Source: Ruegeria meonggei (GTDB lineage Bacteria > Pseudomonadota > Alphaproteobacteria > Rhodobacterales > Rhodobacteraceae). From it: a DNA stretch of 64,000 nt. How positions within the stretch are numbered: the first letter of the stretch is position 1; every line of letters starts with the position of its first letter. Location: assembly GCF_900172215.1 (NCBI RefSeq), contig NZ_FWFP01000006.1:1-64000 (forward strand). Direction: 5' to 3'. Below, piece after piece: positions 17,149 through 24,602 of the stretch. Below the pieces are notes generated by a model. It was not told where the DNA came from, searched no databases, and saw only the letters and a list, made by a program, of their open reading frames with translations. Made by a program: the position numbers and the translations under genes.

Positions 17149-18252
17149 TCAGAAATCGCGGATGTCTTGCCATTTCTGCTGGTCAGAGGAGGCCAACGCG
17201 GCAGCGACAATGCGATTCACCTCGTGCCCGTCGCGGAACGTGGGCCAGGTGGCTTTGCCCGTATGGATTGCCTGCAGGAAATCCTTAGCCTCGATAATGA
17301 TCTGATCCTGATAGCCGGTGCCATGGCCCGGACCCTGGCAGAACGACTCGTAATCCGGGTGCGCCGGGCCGGTCAGGATCTTGGTAAAGCCACGCTGCGC
17401 TTCGGGGCCCTCGCGGCGATACAGCCACAGGGCATTCTGGTCTTCCTGATCAAATCGAAGCGCGCCCTTGGTTCCAGACACCTCGTAGGCATAGCCCATC
17501 TTGCGTCCGGTTGAGATGCGGCTGACATAGATATTGCCCATCGCGCCACTTTCAAATCGGCACATGATCTGAGCATGATCGTCGTTGTCCACGTCACCGC
17601 CGGGGCGGGTATGATGAACGGTTTCAACCTCGGCCATAACTTTGGCGATCGGCCCCATCAGAGCCAACGCACCGTTGACCATATGCGGGGCCAGATCGCC
17701 CATGGTGCCATTCGCCATTCCGGACGTGCGCCAGGTGGCCGGGGCCTCGGGGTCGGCATAGAAATCCTCGGTATGTTCGCCGCGAAACCAGGTAATGTCG
17801 CCCAGCTCTCCGGCTTCTATAAGCTGACGCGCATACTGTGTGGCGGGGGTTCGGGCATAGTTGAAGCCAACCATGTTGGTGACGCCTGCCGCCTCAGCCG
17901 CGGTCACCATAGCCTGGCCGTCCTGCAGCGAAGCGCCCAGTGGTTTTTCACACAACACGGGCTTGCCCAAGGCAAAAGCAGCTTCGGCGATCTGGCGGTG
18001 GGTTGTTTGCGGCGAGGCGATAACAACCGCCTGCACCGAAGGATCACTAACCAGTACCCGCCAGTCCTCGGTCGCGCGCTGGAAACCATAGGCCATCCGA
18101 TACCGCTCTGCGCTGTCCGGGCTCGAGGCGCAGATCATCTCAAGCCGTGGTCGCAGCGCCGTGTTGAACACCGCACCCACCGCTGACATGGCAACGGAAT
18201 GGGCCTTACCCATATAGCCGCCACCTACAATTCCAATTCCGATTTCAGGCAT
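17149..18252 (-). CDS. Gfo/Idh/MocA-family dehydrogenase
   Basis: Encodes 367 residues. It begins M-P-E-I-G-I-G-I-V-G-G-G-Y-M-G-K, a Rossmann fold, has V-L-C-E-K-P-L, and a catalytic G-D-L-A-P-H segment. It is distinct from the neighbouring dehydrogenase at 15981 and from iolG at 37314, so the window holds three members. It is divergent from the iolC-like kinase, with the palindrome TTGCAACCGGTTGCAA (18277-18292) between them. It is probably cotranscribed with the gene at 15981 (34-base gap). A role in oxidising or isomerising an inositol stereoisomer is inferred from context. Confidence 0.85.
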   Translation of the reverse strand: MPEIGIGIVGGGYMGKAHSVAMSAVGAVFNTALRPRLEMICASSPDSAERYRMAYGFQRATEDWRVLVSDPSVQAVVIASPQTTHRQIAEAAFALGKPVLCEKPLGASLQDGQAMVTAAEAAGVTNMVGFNYARTPATQYARQLIEAGELGDITWFRGEHTEDFYADPEAPATWRTSGMANGTMGDLAPHMVNGALALMGPIAKVMAEVETVHHTRPGGDVDNDDHAQIMCRFESGAMGNIYVSRISTGRKMGYAYEVSGTKGALRFDQEDQNALWLYRREGPEAQRGFTKILTGPAHPDYESFCQGPGHGTGYQDQIIIEAKDFLQAIHTGKATWPTFRDGHEVNRIVAAALASSDQQKWQDIRDF

Positions 18253-18276
18253 CTGCCGCGGCTCCGAACATACTAT

Positions 18277-18292
18277 TTGCAACCGGTTGCAA
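18277..18292. promoter_or_regulatory. LacI-type operator in a divergent promoter region
   Basis: The perfect 16-bp palindrome TTGCAACCGGTTGCAA lies in the 112-base gap between the leftward dehydrogenase and the rightward kinase gene. It could control both directions. Confidence 0.85.
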
Positions 18293-18364
18293 AATCAGTA
18301 TCGTGTGAATCGATTCAACGCAAGGTCCAAACTTTGCCAACCCCATTCTGCCGGAGGACATGAT

Positions 18365-19345
18365 GTGAACGCCCTGATGGACGGTATCAAAGGAAACCGG
18401 TTCGCCGTGTTCGGTCGTGCAGGCATGGACATGTTTGCCGATCCGGTTGGGGTCAAAAGCGAGGATGCCGAAACGTTTCGTGCCGATCTTGGCGGGTCCT
18501 CTGCCAATATTTGCGCGGGTTTGGTCAAGCTGGGTAGTCAGGCCACGCTGATCACGTCGGTCTCGGACGATGCGGTGGGTCGGTTCTGCCTGAACCGGCT
18601 GCAGCATTATGGCGTGGACACACAGTACATCCGCGTTCTGGGCGGAGAATACCGCATGTCACTGGCGGTCTATGAAAGTCGGATTGAGAACTTCCAGAAC
18701 GTCATTTATCGCAACGGCGCCGTTGATTTTCAGGTCACCGAAGAAGACATGGACAAGATTGACTATTCCGCCTTCACAGCTGCGATTTCGGCCGGAACTG
18801 TCTTTGCTGCAGAGCCATCGCGCAGCGCTACGTTCCGGGCGTTTGACAACGCCCGCGCAGCAGGATTGCCGGTGATTTTCGACATCGATTATCGCCCCTA
18901 TAGCTGGCCCTCACCTGAAGTTGCAGCCGATGTTCTGTCACGCGCGGGCGAAGCAAGCGACCTGATTGTCGGCAATGACGAGGAATTCGGGTTCATGGCC
19001 GGCGGGATCGAAAAAGGCTTTGAAAAGGCCAAAGAACTGGCTAAGGCACCGGGCCGCATCGTCATTTACAAGATGGGCGAACAGGGTGCTGTGACCCTGA
19101 TGGATGGTGAGGAAATTCGTACCGGCATCTACCCGGTCACCGCCGTCAAACCCAACGGTGCAGGCGACAGTTTCATGGCCGGTCTACTGGCCTCGATCGC
19201 GGCGGGTCATTCGCTGCGCGATGCGGTCATGCGCGGCTCAGCCTGTGCCTCAATCGTCGTCTCTCAACCCGGCTGCGCACCCGCCATGCCAACAACACCT
19301 GAACTGGATGCTTTTCTGGCGTCCCATCCCGGCCCGACGACATAG
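18365..19345 (+). CDS. iolC: 5-dehydro-2-deoxygluconokinase (IolC-type PfkB kinase)
   Basis: Encodes 326 residues of the PfkB family. The IolC-typical segment D-I-D-Y-R-P-Y-S-W is present mid-protein, and the catalytic anion hole N-G-A-G-D-S-F is near the C-terminus. G-G-S-S-A-N-I-C-A-G marks the N-terminal substrate site. IolC phosphorylates 5-dehydro-2-deoxy-D-gluconate. Many alphaproteobacterial IolC proteins are long fusions with an aldolase-like domain; here the kinase stands alone and the aldolase is separate at 20188. GTG 18365 is taken as start, six bases after GGAGGA (18353-18358); ATG 18377 is an alternative. The divergent operator at 18277 lies upstream. Confidence 0.88.
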   Translation: MNALMDGIKGNRFAVFGRAGMDMFADPVGVKSEDAETFRADLGGSSANICAGLVKLGSQATLITSVSDDAVGRFCLNRLQHYGVDTQYIRVLGGEYRMSLAVYESRIENFQNVIYRNGAVDFQVTEEDMDKIDYSAFTAAISAGTVFAAEPSRSATFRAFDNARAAGLPVIFDIDYRPYSWPSPEVAADVLSRAGEASDLIVGNDEEFGFMAGGIEKGFEKAKELAKAPGRIVIYKMGEQGAVTLMDGEEIRTGIYPVTAVKPNGAGDSFMAGLLASIAAGHSLRDAVMRGSACASIVVSQPGCAPAMPTTPELDAFLASHPGPTT

Positions 19346-19354
19346 GAGAAACCC

Positions 19355-20191
19355 ATGCATATCGCGCCCTATGACAATCAAAACAAACCCATCGTCGATG
19401 TCGAAGATTCGACGGTGCCGCTGAATTATTTTAACATCGTCAAGCTGAAGAGGGGCGAGGCGTTTGAATACCAGGTACCGGGGTATGAAACCTGCATCGT
19501 CCCCGCGACCGGTAGCATCGATGTCGATATCGAAGGGGTGCCGTTCCCCAAGCTCGGCAAGCGGGGCGAGGACGTGTGGGATGGCGACCCCGAAGGGGTC
19601 TATGTCCCTGTTGGCAGCAAGGCTCAATTGATCTGCGTCTCGGACGAGACCGAAGTGTTCATCGCCGGTGCGAGATATGACAAGGTGCTCGACCCGTTTG
19701 ACGTGCGCCAACACGATCTGGTTCAATACGGCAGCGACGACACCAAAACCCATCGCAAAATCAAGCACATCCTAGGTCAAAAACAGCATGACAAGGTCGG
19801 TCGTCTGCTGGTCAGCGAGCTGTTCACGGTTGGGCAAGGCGGCTGGTCGGGCTTTCCCAGCCACAAGCACGACACCAATCGCCTGCCGGATGAGACCCGG
19901 CATGATGAGACCTATAATTTCCGGTTCAAACCCAACTGGGGCTCGGGCTTGCAGATGCTGCAGCGTGAGGACAACGAACCGGGTGACGCCTATCACATCG
20001 TCGATGGCTCAACGATCTGCATCGACACAGGCTATCACCCCTGCTGCGTATTGCCGGGATATGAGATGTATTATTTCACCATCCTCGGCGGTCTGAGCCA
20101 GCGCTCTCTGGTGCAGTATTTCCAGCCGACACATGCCTATCAGATCGAGACGATTCCGGGCATCAAAGACATGATCGCGAAATTCAAATGA
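19355..20191 (+). CDS. Divergent IolB/KduI-like cupin isomerase
   Basis: Encodes 278 residues. It keeps the IolB metal-binding layout (F-P-S-H-K-H-D, a D-E-T-Y segment and G-Y-H-P-C-C) but is clearly different from the canonical iolB product at 29367, which has S-S-Y-P-S-H-R-H-D, E-E-T-Y-Y-H and M-A-G-P-L-R-K-W. The expected role is isomerisation of a uronate-like intermediate. It sits nine bases after iolC and overlaps the aldolase by four bases (ATGA), so the three form one translational unit. Whether it acts on 5-deoxyglucuronate or an altered substrate is unknown. Confidence 0.75.
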   Translation: MHIAPYDNQNKPIVDVEDSTVPLNYFNIVKLKRGEAFEYQVPGYETCIVPATGSIDVDIEGVPFPKLGKRGEDVWDGDPEGVYVPVGSKAQLICVSDETEVFIAGARYDKVLDPFDVRQHDLVQYGSDDTKTHRKIKHILGQKQHDKVGRLLVSELFTVGQGGWSGFPSHKHDTNRLPDETRHDETYNFRFKPNWGSGLQMLQREDNEPGDAYHIVDGSTICIDTGYHPCCVLPGYEMYYFTILGGLSQRSLVQYFQPTHAYQIETIPGIKDMIAKFK

Positions 20192-21030
20192 CCCTCGTTA
20201 CACTTTCTGACGTCTTGAGGCCCGCTTATACGCAGGGTTACGCCGTGGGCGGGCTGGTCACACTGGGTTGGGAGGACATGCGCGCCTATGTGGCCGCCGC
20301 CGAGGCTGAAAACGCGCCGGTCATCCTGCAGGCGGGACCCAGCTGTCGCGAGCACACACCGCTGCCGGTTTTGGGCAATATGTTCCGGCATCTTGCCGAG
20401 AACGCATCGGTCCCGGTTGTTGCCCATCTGGACCACGGATATACGTTCGAGGACTGCAAGATCGCGCTGGACAGCGGGTTTACCTCGTTGATGTTCGACG
20501 GCTCGCGCAAGCCACTGCAGCAGAACATCGACGAAACCGCCGCGATTGCAGAGATGGCCCATGCGGCCAGGATTTCGTGCGAGGGCGAGATCGGATTTGT
20601 CGGCTATTCCGGGGGCGAAGGTTCCAATGGAACCGACCCGGAAGAGGCAGCTTTGTTTGCCCGCGACAGTGGAGTGGACGCGATGGCCATTTCGGTCGGC
20701 AATGTCCATCTGCAACAAAACAAAGAAGGGGGTCTGGACGAAGAGCGCATTCGCCGGATCGACGCGGTGACGGATGTGCCTTTGGTGATCCACGGCGGCT
20801 CGGGCGTTCCGGTCGAACAGCGAAAACGATTGGCGCGCCAGACGTCCATCTGCAAGTTCAATATCGGAACAGAACTGCGCATGGCATTCGGCAACGCCCT
20901 GCGCTCCGCGGTCAACAGCGACCCGGACCGGTTCGATCGCGTGACAATCCTGAAAGAGACGCACGACCCGGTCGAGGCTGCCGCACGCACTGTACTTCGC
21001 GCCTTTGGTGCGCCGCCGCAATCCCGCTGA
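20188..21030 (+). CDS. Class II aldolase (FbaA/GatY/IolJ type)
   Basis: Encodes 280 residues. Class II zinc-aldolase motifs are clear: V-V-A-H-L-D-H-G-Y-T near residues 75-84 (two metal histidines), I-S-V-G-N-V-H, L-V-I-H-G-G-S-G-V and K-F-N-I-G-T-E-L-R. In an inositol pathway it would cleave 6-phospho-5-dehydro-2-deoxygluconate to DHAP and malonate semialdehyde, like IolJ. It is the last gene of the kinase/isomerase/aldolase unit. A truncated, frameshifted copy of its C-terminus survives at 27607-27792, beside the second block. Confidence 0.85.
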   Translation: MTLVTLSDVLRPAYTQGYAVGGLVTLGWEDMRAYVAAAEAENAPVILQAGPSCREHTPLPVLGNMFRHLAENASVPVVAHLDHGYTFEDCKIALDSGFTSLMFDGSRKPLQQNIDETAAIAEMAHAARISCEGEIGFVGYSGGEGSNGTDPEEAALFARDSGVDAMAISVGNVHLQQNKEGGLDEERIRRIDAVTDVPLVIHGGSGVPVEQRKRLARQTSICKFNIGTELRMAFGNALRSAVNSDPDRFDRVTILKETHDPVEAAARTVLRAFGAPPQSR

Positions 21031-21060
21031 ACTCATGATCCCAGGGCGCAGCTTTATGCC

Positions 21061-22083
21061 TTAGTCGCTGTCGGACAGCCGCCAGACATCCTGTTCCCCG
21101 AACCCTCGGATAGCCCTTTGGCCGATATTCTGAAGATCAAACTGATCTTTCAGAACATGTGCGACATCGTCCTGAACGGTGATGTTCATCGGTTCAGAAA
21201 ACTCCTGCAACCGAGACGCAAGGTTCACGGCTGGCCCGAAGATATCGTAGACATATTTCTGGATACCCACGACCGATCCCACGACGGAGCCCGTGGACAG
21301 ACCGATCCGACACTGCCACTGATGCGGATGACTTAGGTTACGGCGTGCCAGATAACGCACAAACCGAATGGCGGTATTAGCAATCGCCTTGGCGTGATCC
21401 GGGGTCGGATCAGGCAGACCTGCTACGGTGATATAGGCATCACCTATGGTCTTGATACGCTCACATCCAAACTGCTCGCCGATCCGGTCAAACGCGCTGT
21501 AGATATCGTTCAGCTCGGTGACGGTCACGCTGGGATCCTGTGAGGCAACCATGTCGGTGAACCCGACAAAGTCGAGCATAAGAACGGACACGGGATCATA
21601 AAGCTGCGGCGTGACAACGCCGAAGGTCTTGTATTCCTCATAGACAGACCGGGGCATGATATTGAGCAAGAGCTTCTCTACCTGCTCTTTCTCGCGCTTA
21701 ATCTCACGCGTGTTCCTTTCAACCATCATCGAGTAGGAATCGATCATGGATTCCAGTTCTTTGATACGGGTGATATTCTGGCAAACAAGCACAAGAACCC
21801 CGTCATTTGTCGCGGTGAAATCCATCGCGATCACCAGCGTTCTGCGTTTCTTCTTGAACCTGATTTCCGAGGTATATCGCCCGCTTTCAGCCAGACCGGT
21901 CTGCATTGCGGTGACATCCAGATCAGGAAACAGCTGCTGCAATTGCCCGGGTTGATCTTCGTTACTGAACCACTCGTCGAAGGTGTCATTGCGGAACCCG
22001 AACCGGAACGTTTTCCGGTCCAGCAGAGCAACCCCGACCCCAATTGCGCGCAGTAGCTGTTCATTGATGGCTTCTATGGTCAT
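21061..22083 (-). CDS. Class III adenylate cyclase with N-terminal PAS-like sensor
   Basis: Encodes 340 residues, soluble. Residues 1-105 look PAS-like; 105-145 is a charged helical linker (E-R-N-T-R-E-I-K-R-E-K-E-Q) leading to L-L-L-N-I-M-P, as in haem-linked guanylate cyclases. The catalytic domain follows at about 155-330. Metal aspartates are D171 (L-D-F-V-G-F-T) and D215 (K-T-I-G-D-A-Y). Base-selecting residues are K211 and D280 (Y-D-I-F-G), the adenine-type pair, with N287 and R291 for transition-state binding. I therefore predict cAMP rather than cGMP. It starts three bases after a truncated haemoglobin gene, so the globin may modulate it in response to O2 or NO; that link is inference. 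Confidence 0.88.
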   Translation of the reverse strand: MTIEAINEQLLRAIGVGVALLDRKTFRFGFRNDTFDEWFSNEDQPGQLQQLFPDLDVTAMQTGLAESGRYTSEIRFKKKRRTLVIAMDFTATNDGVLVLVCQNITRIKELESMIDSYSMMVERNTREIKREKEQVEKLLLNIMPRSVYEEYKTFGVVTPQLYDPVSVLMLDFVGFTDMVASQDPSVTVTELNDIYSAFDRIGEQFGCERIKTIGDAYITVAGLPDPTPDHAKAIANTAIRFVRYLARRNLSHPHQWQCRIGLSTGSVVGSVVGIQKYVYDIFGPAVNLASRLQEFSEPMNITVQDDVAHVLKDQFDLQNIGQRAIRGFGEQDVWRLSDSD

Positions 22084-22086
22084 GGA

Positions 22087-22446
22087 TCACCTGACAATCA
22101 AAGGGCGGCGTTTACCGAATTCCGCAACAACCGCCTCAACGTCGTCGGCGGCAATACCGTGGTCCAGCAATGCGCCGCGCAGGACGGTTTCAAGTTCGTC
22201 GAAATGGGCGTCGGTTATTTCGAGATGCGAATGCAACTGGCGCAATTGTTTGTCCGTATAAGACGCCGGACCACCCAGCAAAGAGGCGATGAATTTTGTC
22301 TGGTGATCGACGATCCGCGACATGTCGACTTCGTCAAAGAACGGACCGATCTCATCATTGTCCAGCAGGGTGTCGTAAAACGACAGCACGATCTTACTGA
22401 CTTGGGAAAAGCCTCCGTACTTCTCATACAGCGTACGTTCAGTCAT
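22087..22446 (-). CDS. Truncated haemoglobin (group I-like)
   Basis: Encodes about 119 residues of the two-over-two globin family. It begins L-Y-E-K-Y-G-G, has a B10-type tyrosine in S-F-Y-D-T-L-L (Y24) and a proximal F8 histidine in Q-L-H-S-H-L-E-I-T (H72), followed by the usual A-H-F-D-E. Such globins bind O2, NO or CO. ATG at 22446 is preferred to the TTG just before it; GAGGG lies upstream. The stop is only three bases from the adenylate cyclase start, so the pair is one operon. Confidence 0.9.
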   Translation of the reverse strand: MTERTLYEKYGGFSQVSKIVLSFYDTLLDNDEIGPFFDEVDMSRIVDHQTKFIASLLGGPASYTDKQLRQLHSHLEITDAHFDELETVLRGALLDHGIAADDVEAVVAEFGKRRPLIVR

Positions 22447-22605
22447 CAATAAACCCTCTCAAACTAAGCAAGATCACAAAGGCGTCCCGTCAGTCGCAGA
22501 CTACAAACTCTGGTTAGTTCAGTTCAAGCCCATCTGCTGTCGGTGAAATTGTGCGACGCACTTCGAACCCAGTGGCGAAAGGCGTCGCGGCCATATCACA
22601 CGCGG

Positions 22606-23436
22606 TTATCGACGTGCGACAATGATCTCAGCATATTCGGAAGAAATACACAGAGAGTCGTTAGTCGAGACATCGAACTTCTCGATCAGCGCCAGAATAT
22701 CGCCCCGCAACGCGGCCTGCCCGTCCGCGTCAAGCGCCTCAAATGCTTTTTGCATCGGCCCATAGAAGGTCCGGAAGTACTCCAGAAAATGTTCCGCAGA
22801 CCGGTAGCGAAACATGAAGTTCTTGCGTCGGAAGGATGAGACGTCGCAGTTGGTACCGAAGGTTTCATCGACCCACGCCCGGCTTCCCCACAACGCCGGA
22901 GAATTGACGCCGGCGGGTGGCGGGACATGCTTGCCAATAGTTTTGAAAAGCTGACCGATAAAGCTTTCGGGTGTCCAGTTGGCCATGCCGATCTTGCCGC
23001 CAGGTTTCACAACGCGTTGAAGTTCTGCGGCGGATTGCTGTTGATTGGGCGTGAACATCACCCCAAAAGTGGACACGACCGCATCAAACATTTGATCCTC
23101 AAAAGGCAGGTCCTCGGCGTCGGCCACCTTGTAGGTCACGAACAGGCCTTCTGCCTGGGCACGTTGGCCGCTGGATTTCAGCAGAGCCTCGACATAGTCC
23201 GTCGAGGTGACGTCACAAAAGCGTCTGGCAAAGGCCAATGTTGCGTTGCCATTCCCGGCCGCCACGTCCAGAACCTTGGCGTCTGGTGTCATGTCCATTG
23301 CTTCGGCAAGCTCTTCACCGGTGATTTGCAGGGTTACGCCTACTTTGGCGTAGTCCCCTGCCCCCCAGGCGACATTTTGTTTCGCTTTGATCGCGGTAAA
23401 GTCGGCGGTTTGGTTGATAGATGATTGAATGCCCAT
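22606..23436 (-). CDS. Class I SAM-dependent methyltransferase
   Basis: Encodes 276 residues. The SAM-binding motif V-L-D-V-A-A-G-N-G-N is at about 55-64, motif II is D-A-V-V-S-T-F-G-V-M-F, and V-K-P-G-G-K-I-G is the post-motif. It resembles UbiE/COQ5-type small-molecule methyltransferases. The substrate cannot be read. It lies downstream of and in the same direction as the alpha/beta hydrolase at 23515, 78 bases apart. Confidence 0.82.
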   Translation of the reverse strand: MGIQSSINQTADFTAIKAKQNVAWGAGDYAKVGVTLQITGEELAEAMDMTPDAKVLDVAAGNGNATLAFARRFCDVTSTDYVEALLKSSGQRAQAEGLFVTYKVADAEDLPFEDQMFDAVVSTFGVMFTPNQQQSAAELQRVVKPGGKIGMANWTPESFIGQLFKTIGKHVPPPAGVNSPALWGSRAWVDETFGTNCDVSSFRRKNFMFRYRSAEHFLEYFRTFYGPMQKAFEALDADGQAALRGDILALIEKFDVSTNDSLCISSEYAEIIVARR

Positions 23437-23514
23437 GTTTCATATCCTTTGGGTGTTGCGCTGGAATGTTCCCAGCAGTTTCGAAAAAAGTCGCAGTCTT
23501 TGGATGCGTGCAGG

Positions 23515-24354
23515 TCAGGCCGCCTTGCGGGTGGGCCAGCTGCAGTTCACGATTGGCCGTTCAACACTGGCCACGTGTTCGAAGATCCGGGAATTGACCC
23601 ACTCGGGTTGAATAACCGGTGCCATGTGGCCAAGTTCCGGCAGAAGCGCTATACGCGAATTCGGCAACGCCTTGGCAATGGCCACGGACACGTGCTGCGC
23701 AATCTCTGGAGAGTCCAGACCGGTCATAACCAGGGTTGGTATCTCAAGCGCGGACAGATCCTTTAAGTCCCAGGTTTCCGCGAACACGTTGGCGAAATCC
23801 GTCATGACCGAAGAGATCATGCCTGCAAACCGCTGTCGGGCTGCGGTGGGCAAGTTGTCCCAAAACCCCTCGCCGTTCCAGAAGTCCAGAAACCGCCCCA
23901 TCCCAGCCGCTGCATCTCCTTCGGCAGCTGCACTGGTTACCATACCCGAGAGGAATTGGATCTGCTGGAACAGGCGCCGACCGGTGTGATCGGCGTGTTT
24001 GAGAAAGTGAAAGGCCGCCGGTTCATAAACTGTCAGACTTTTGACCAGATCGGGCCGCATCAGGGCGATTTTGATCGCAACGCCGCCTCCGTTCGAGTGG
24101 CCGACCAGGTGAACCGCGCGACCGAAGTCTTCGATCTCCCGGATGACGGCAGCCGCCGAGACCGCCGCCCCCTGCTGAGACGGGTCACCGGTCAAAGGCG
24201 TGCGACCATAGCCCGGAAGATCGAACGCAAATACAGAAAACCTGCCGTCGAGATCGGCTGCCAGTTGGGTCCATTGACCGCTGTTTGATGCAGAAGAATG
24301 CAATGCAACAACTGGCGCATTGGTATGTTCTTTTGGTTGAAATGAAATAGTCAT
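23515..24354 (-). CDS. Alpha/beta-hydrolase
   Basis: Encodes 279 residues. The nucleophile elbow G-H-S-N-G-G-G is preceded by H-L-V, the oxyanion segment is V-V-A-L-H-S-S-A-S-N, and the C-terminal histidine lies in L-P-E-L-G-H-M-A-P. It resembles esterase or C-C hydrolase branches of the fold. The frame is open upstream, but ATG 24354 (M-T-I-S-F-Q) begins the fold. It is divergent from the histidine kinase gene at 24603 across a region rich in TGTTTCA/TGAAACA boxes. Confidence 0.85.
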   Translation of the reverse strand: MTISFQPKEHTNAPVVALHSSASNSGQWTQLAADLDGRFSVFAFDLPGYGRTPLTGDPSQQGAAVSAAAVIREIEDFGRAVHLVGHSNGGGVAIKIALMRPDLVKSLTVYEPAAFHFLKHADHTGRRLFQQIQFLSGMVTSAAAEGDAAAGMGRFLDFWNGEGFWDNLPTAARQRFAGMISSVMTDFANVFAETWDLKDLSALEIPTLVMTGLDSPEIAQHVSVAIAKALPNSRIALLPELGHMAPVIQPEWVNSRIFEHVASVERPIVNCSWPTRKAA

Positions 24355-24402
24355 TACTCTTAACCCACTTGCGTTTGTGATGAGCAATAACTGTAGCCCC
24401 AA

Positions 24403-24581
24403 TGTTTCAGTGTAATTGCTGAAAGGCGGGCAAAGTGTTTCAGTTGTAGCTATGTGAAGTGCTTCACACAGCCTGCTATCTGCTTTCAAAACATGGGAAT
24501 TTACCGCGGGGCCTAGTGCGAGATCGATCCTTATGAAACAATTGAAACACACGAGGCCGGTTTTGAAATGGCACTGAAACA
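24403..24581. promoter_or_regulatory. Cluster of TGTTTCA/TGAAACA boxes in a divergent intergenic region
   Basis: TGTTTCAG occurs at 24403 and 24436; TGAAACA occurs at 24534, 24543 and 24575. A separate perfect 14-bp palindrome, GTGAAGTGCTTCAC, lies at 24454-24467. Spacings of 33 and 32 bases fit about three helical turns. This looks like binding sites for one regulator; the protein is unknown. Confidence 0.5.
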
Positions 24582-24602
24582 ATGATGCCCTAGAAAATCA
24601 GG

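Noticed and set aside
16047..17288. A long open frame (413 codons, + strand) opposite the dehydrogenase gene at 15981-17114
   Set aside because: It mirrors the minus-strand gene, whose Rossmann and EKP motifs are clear. The + frame has no family pattern and no ribosome-binding site.
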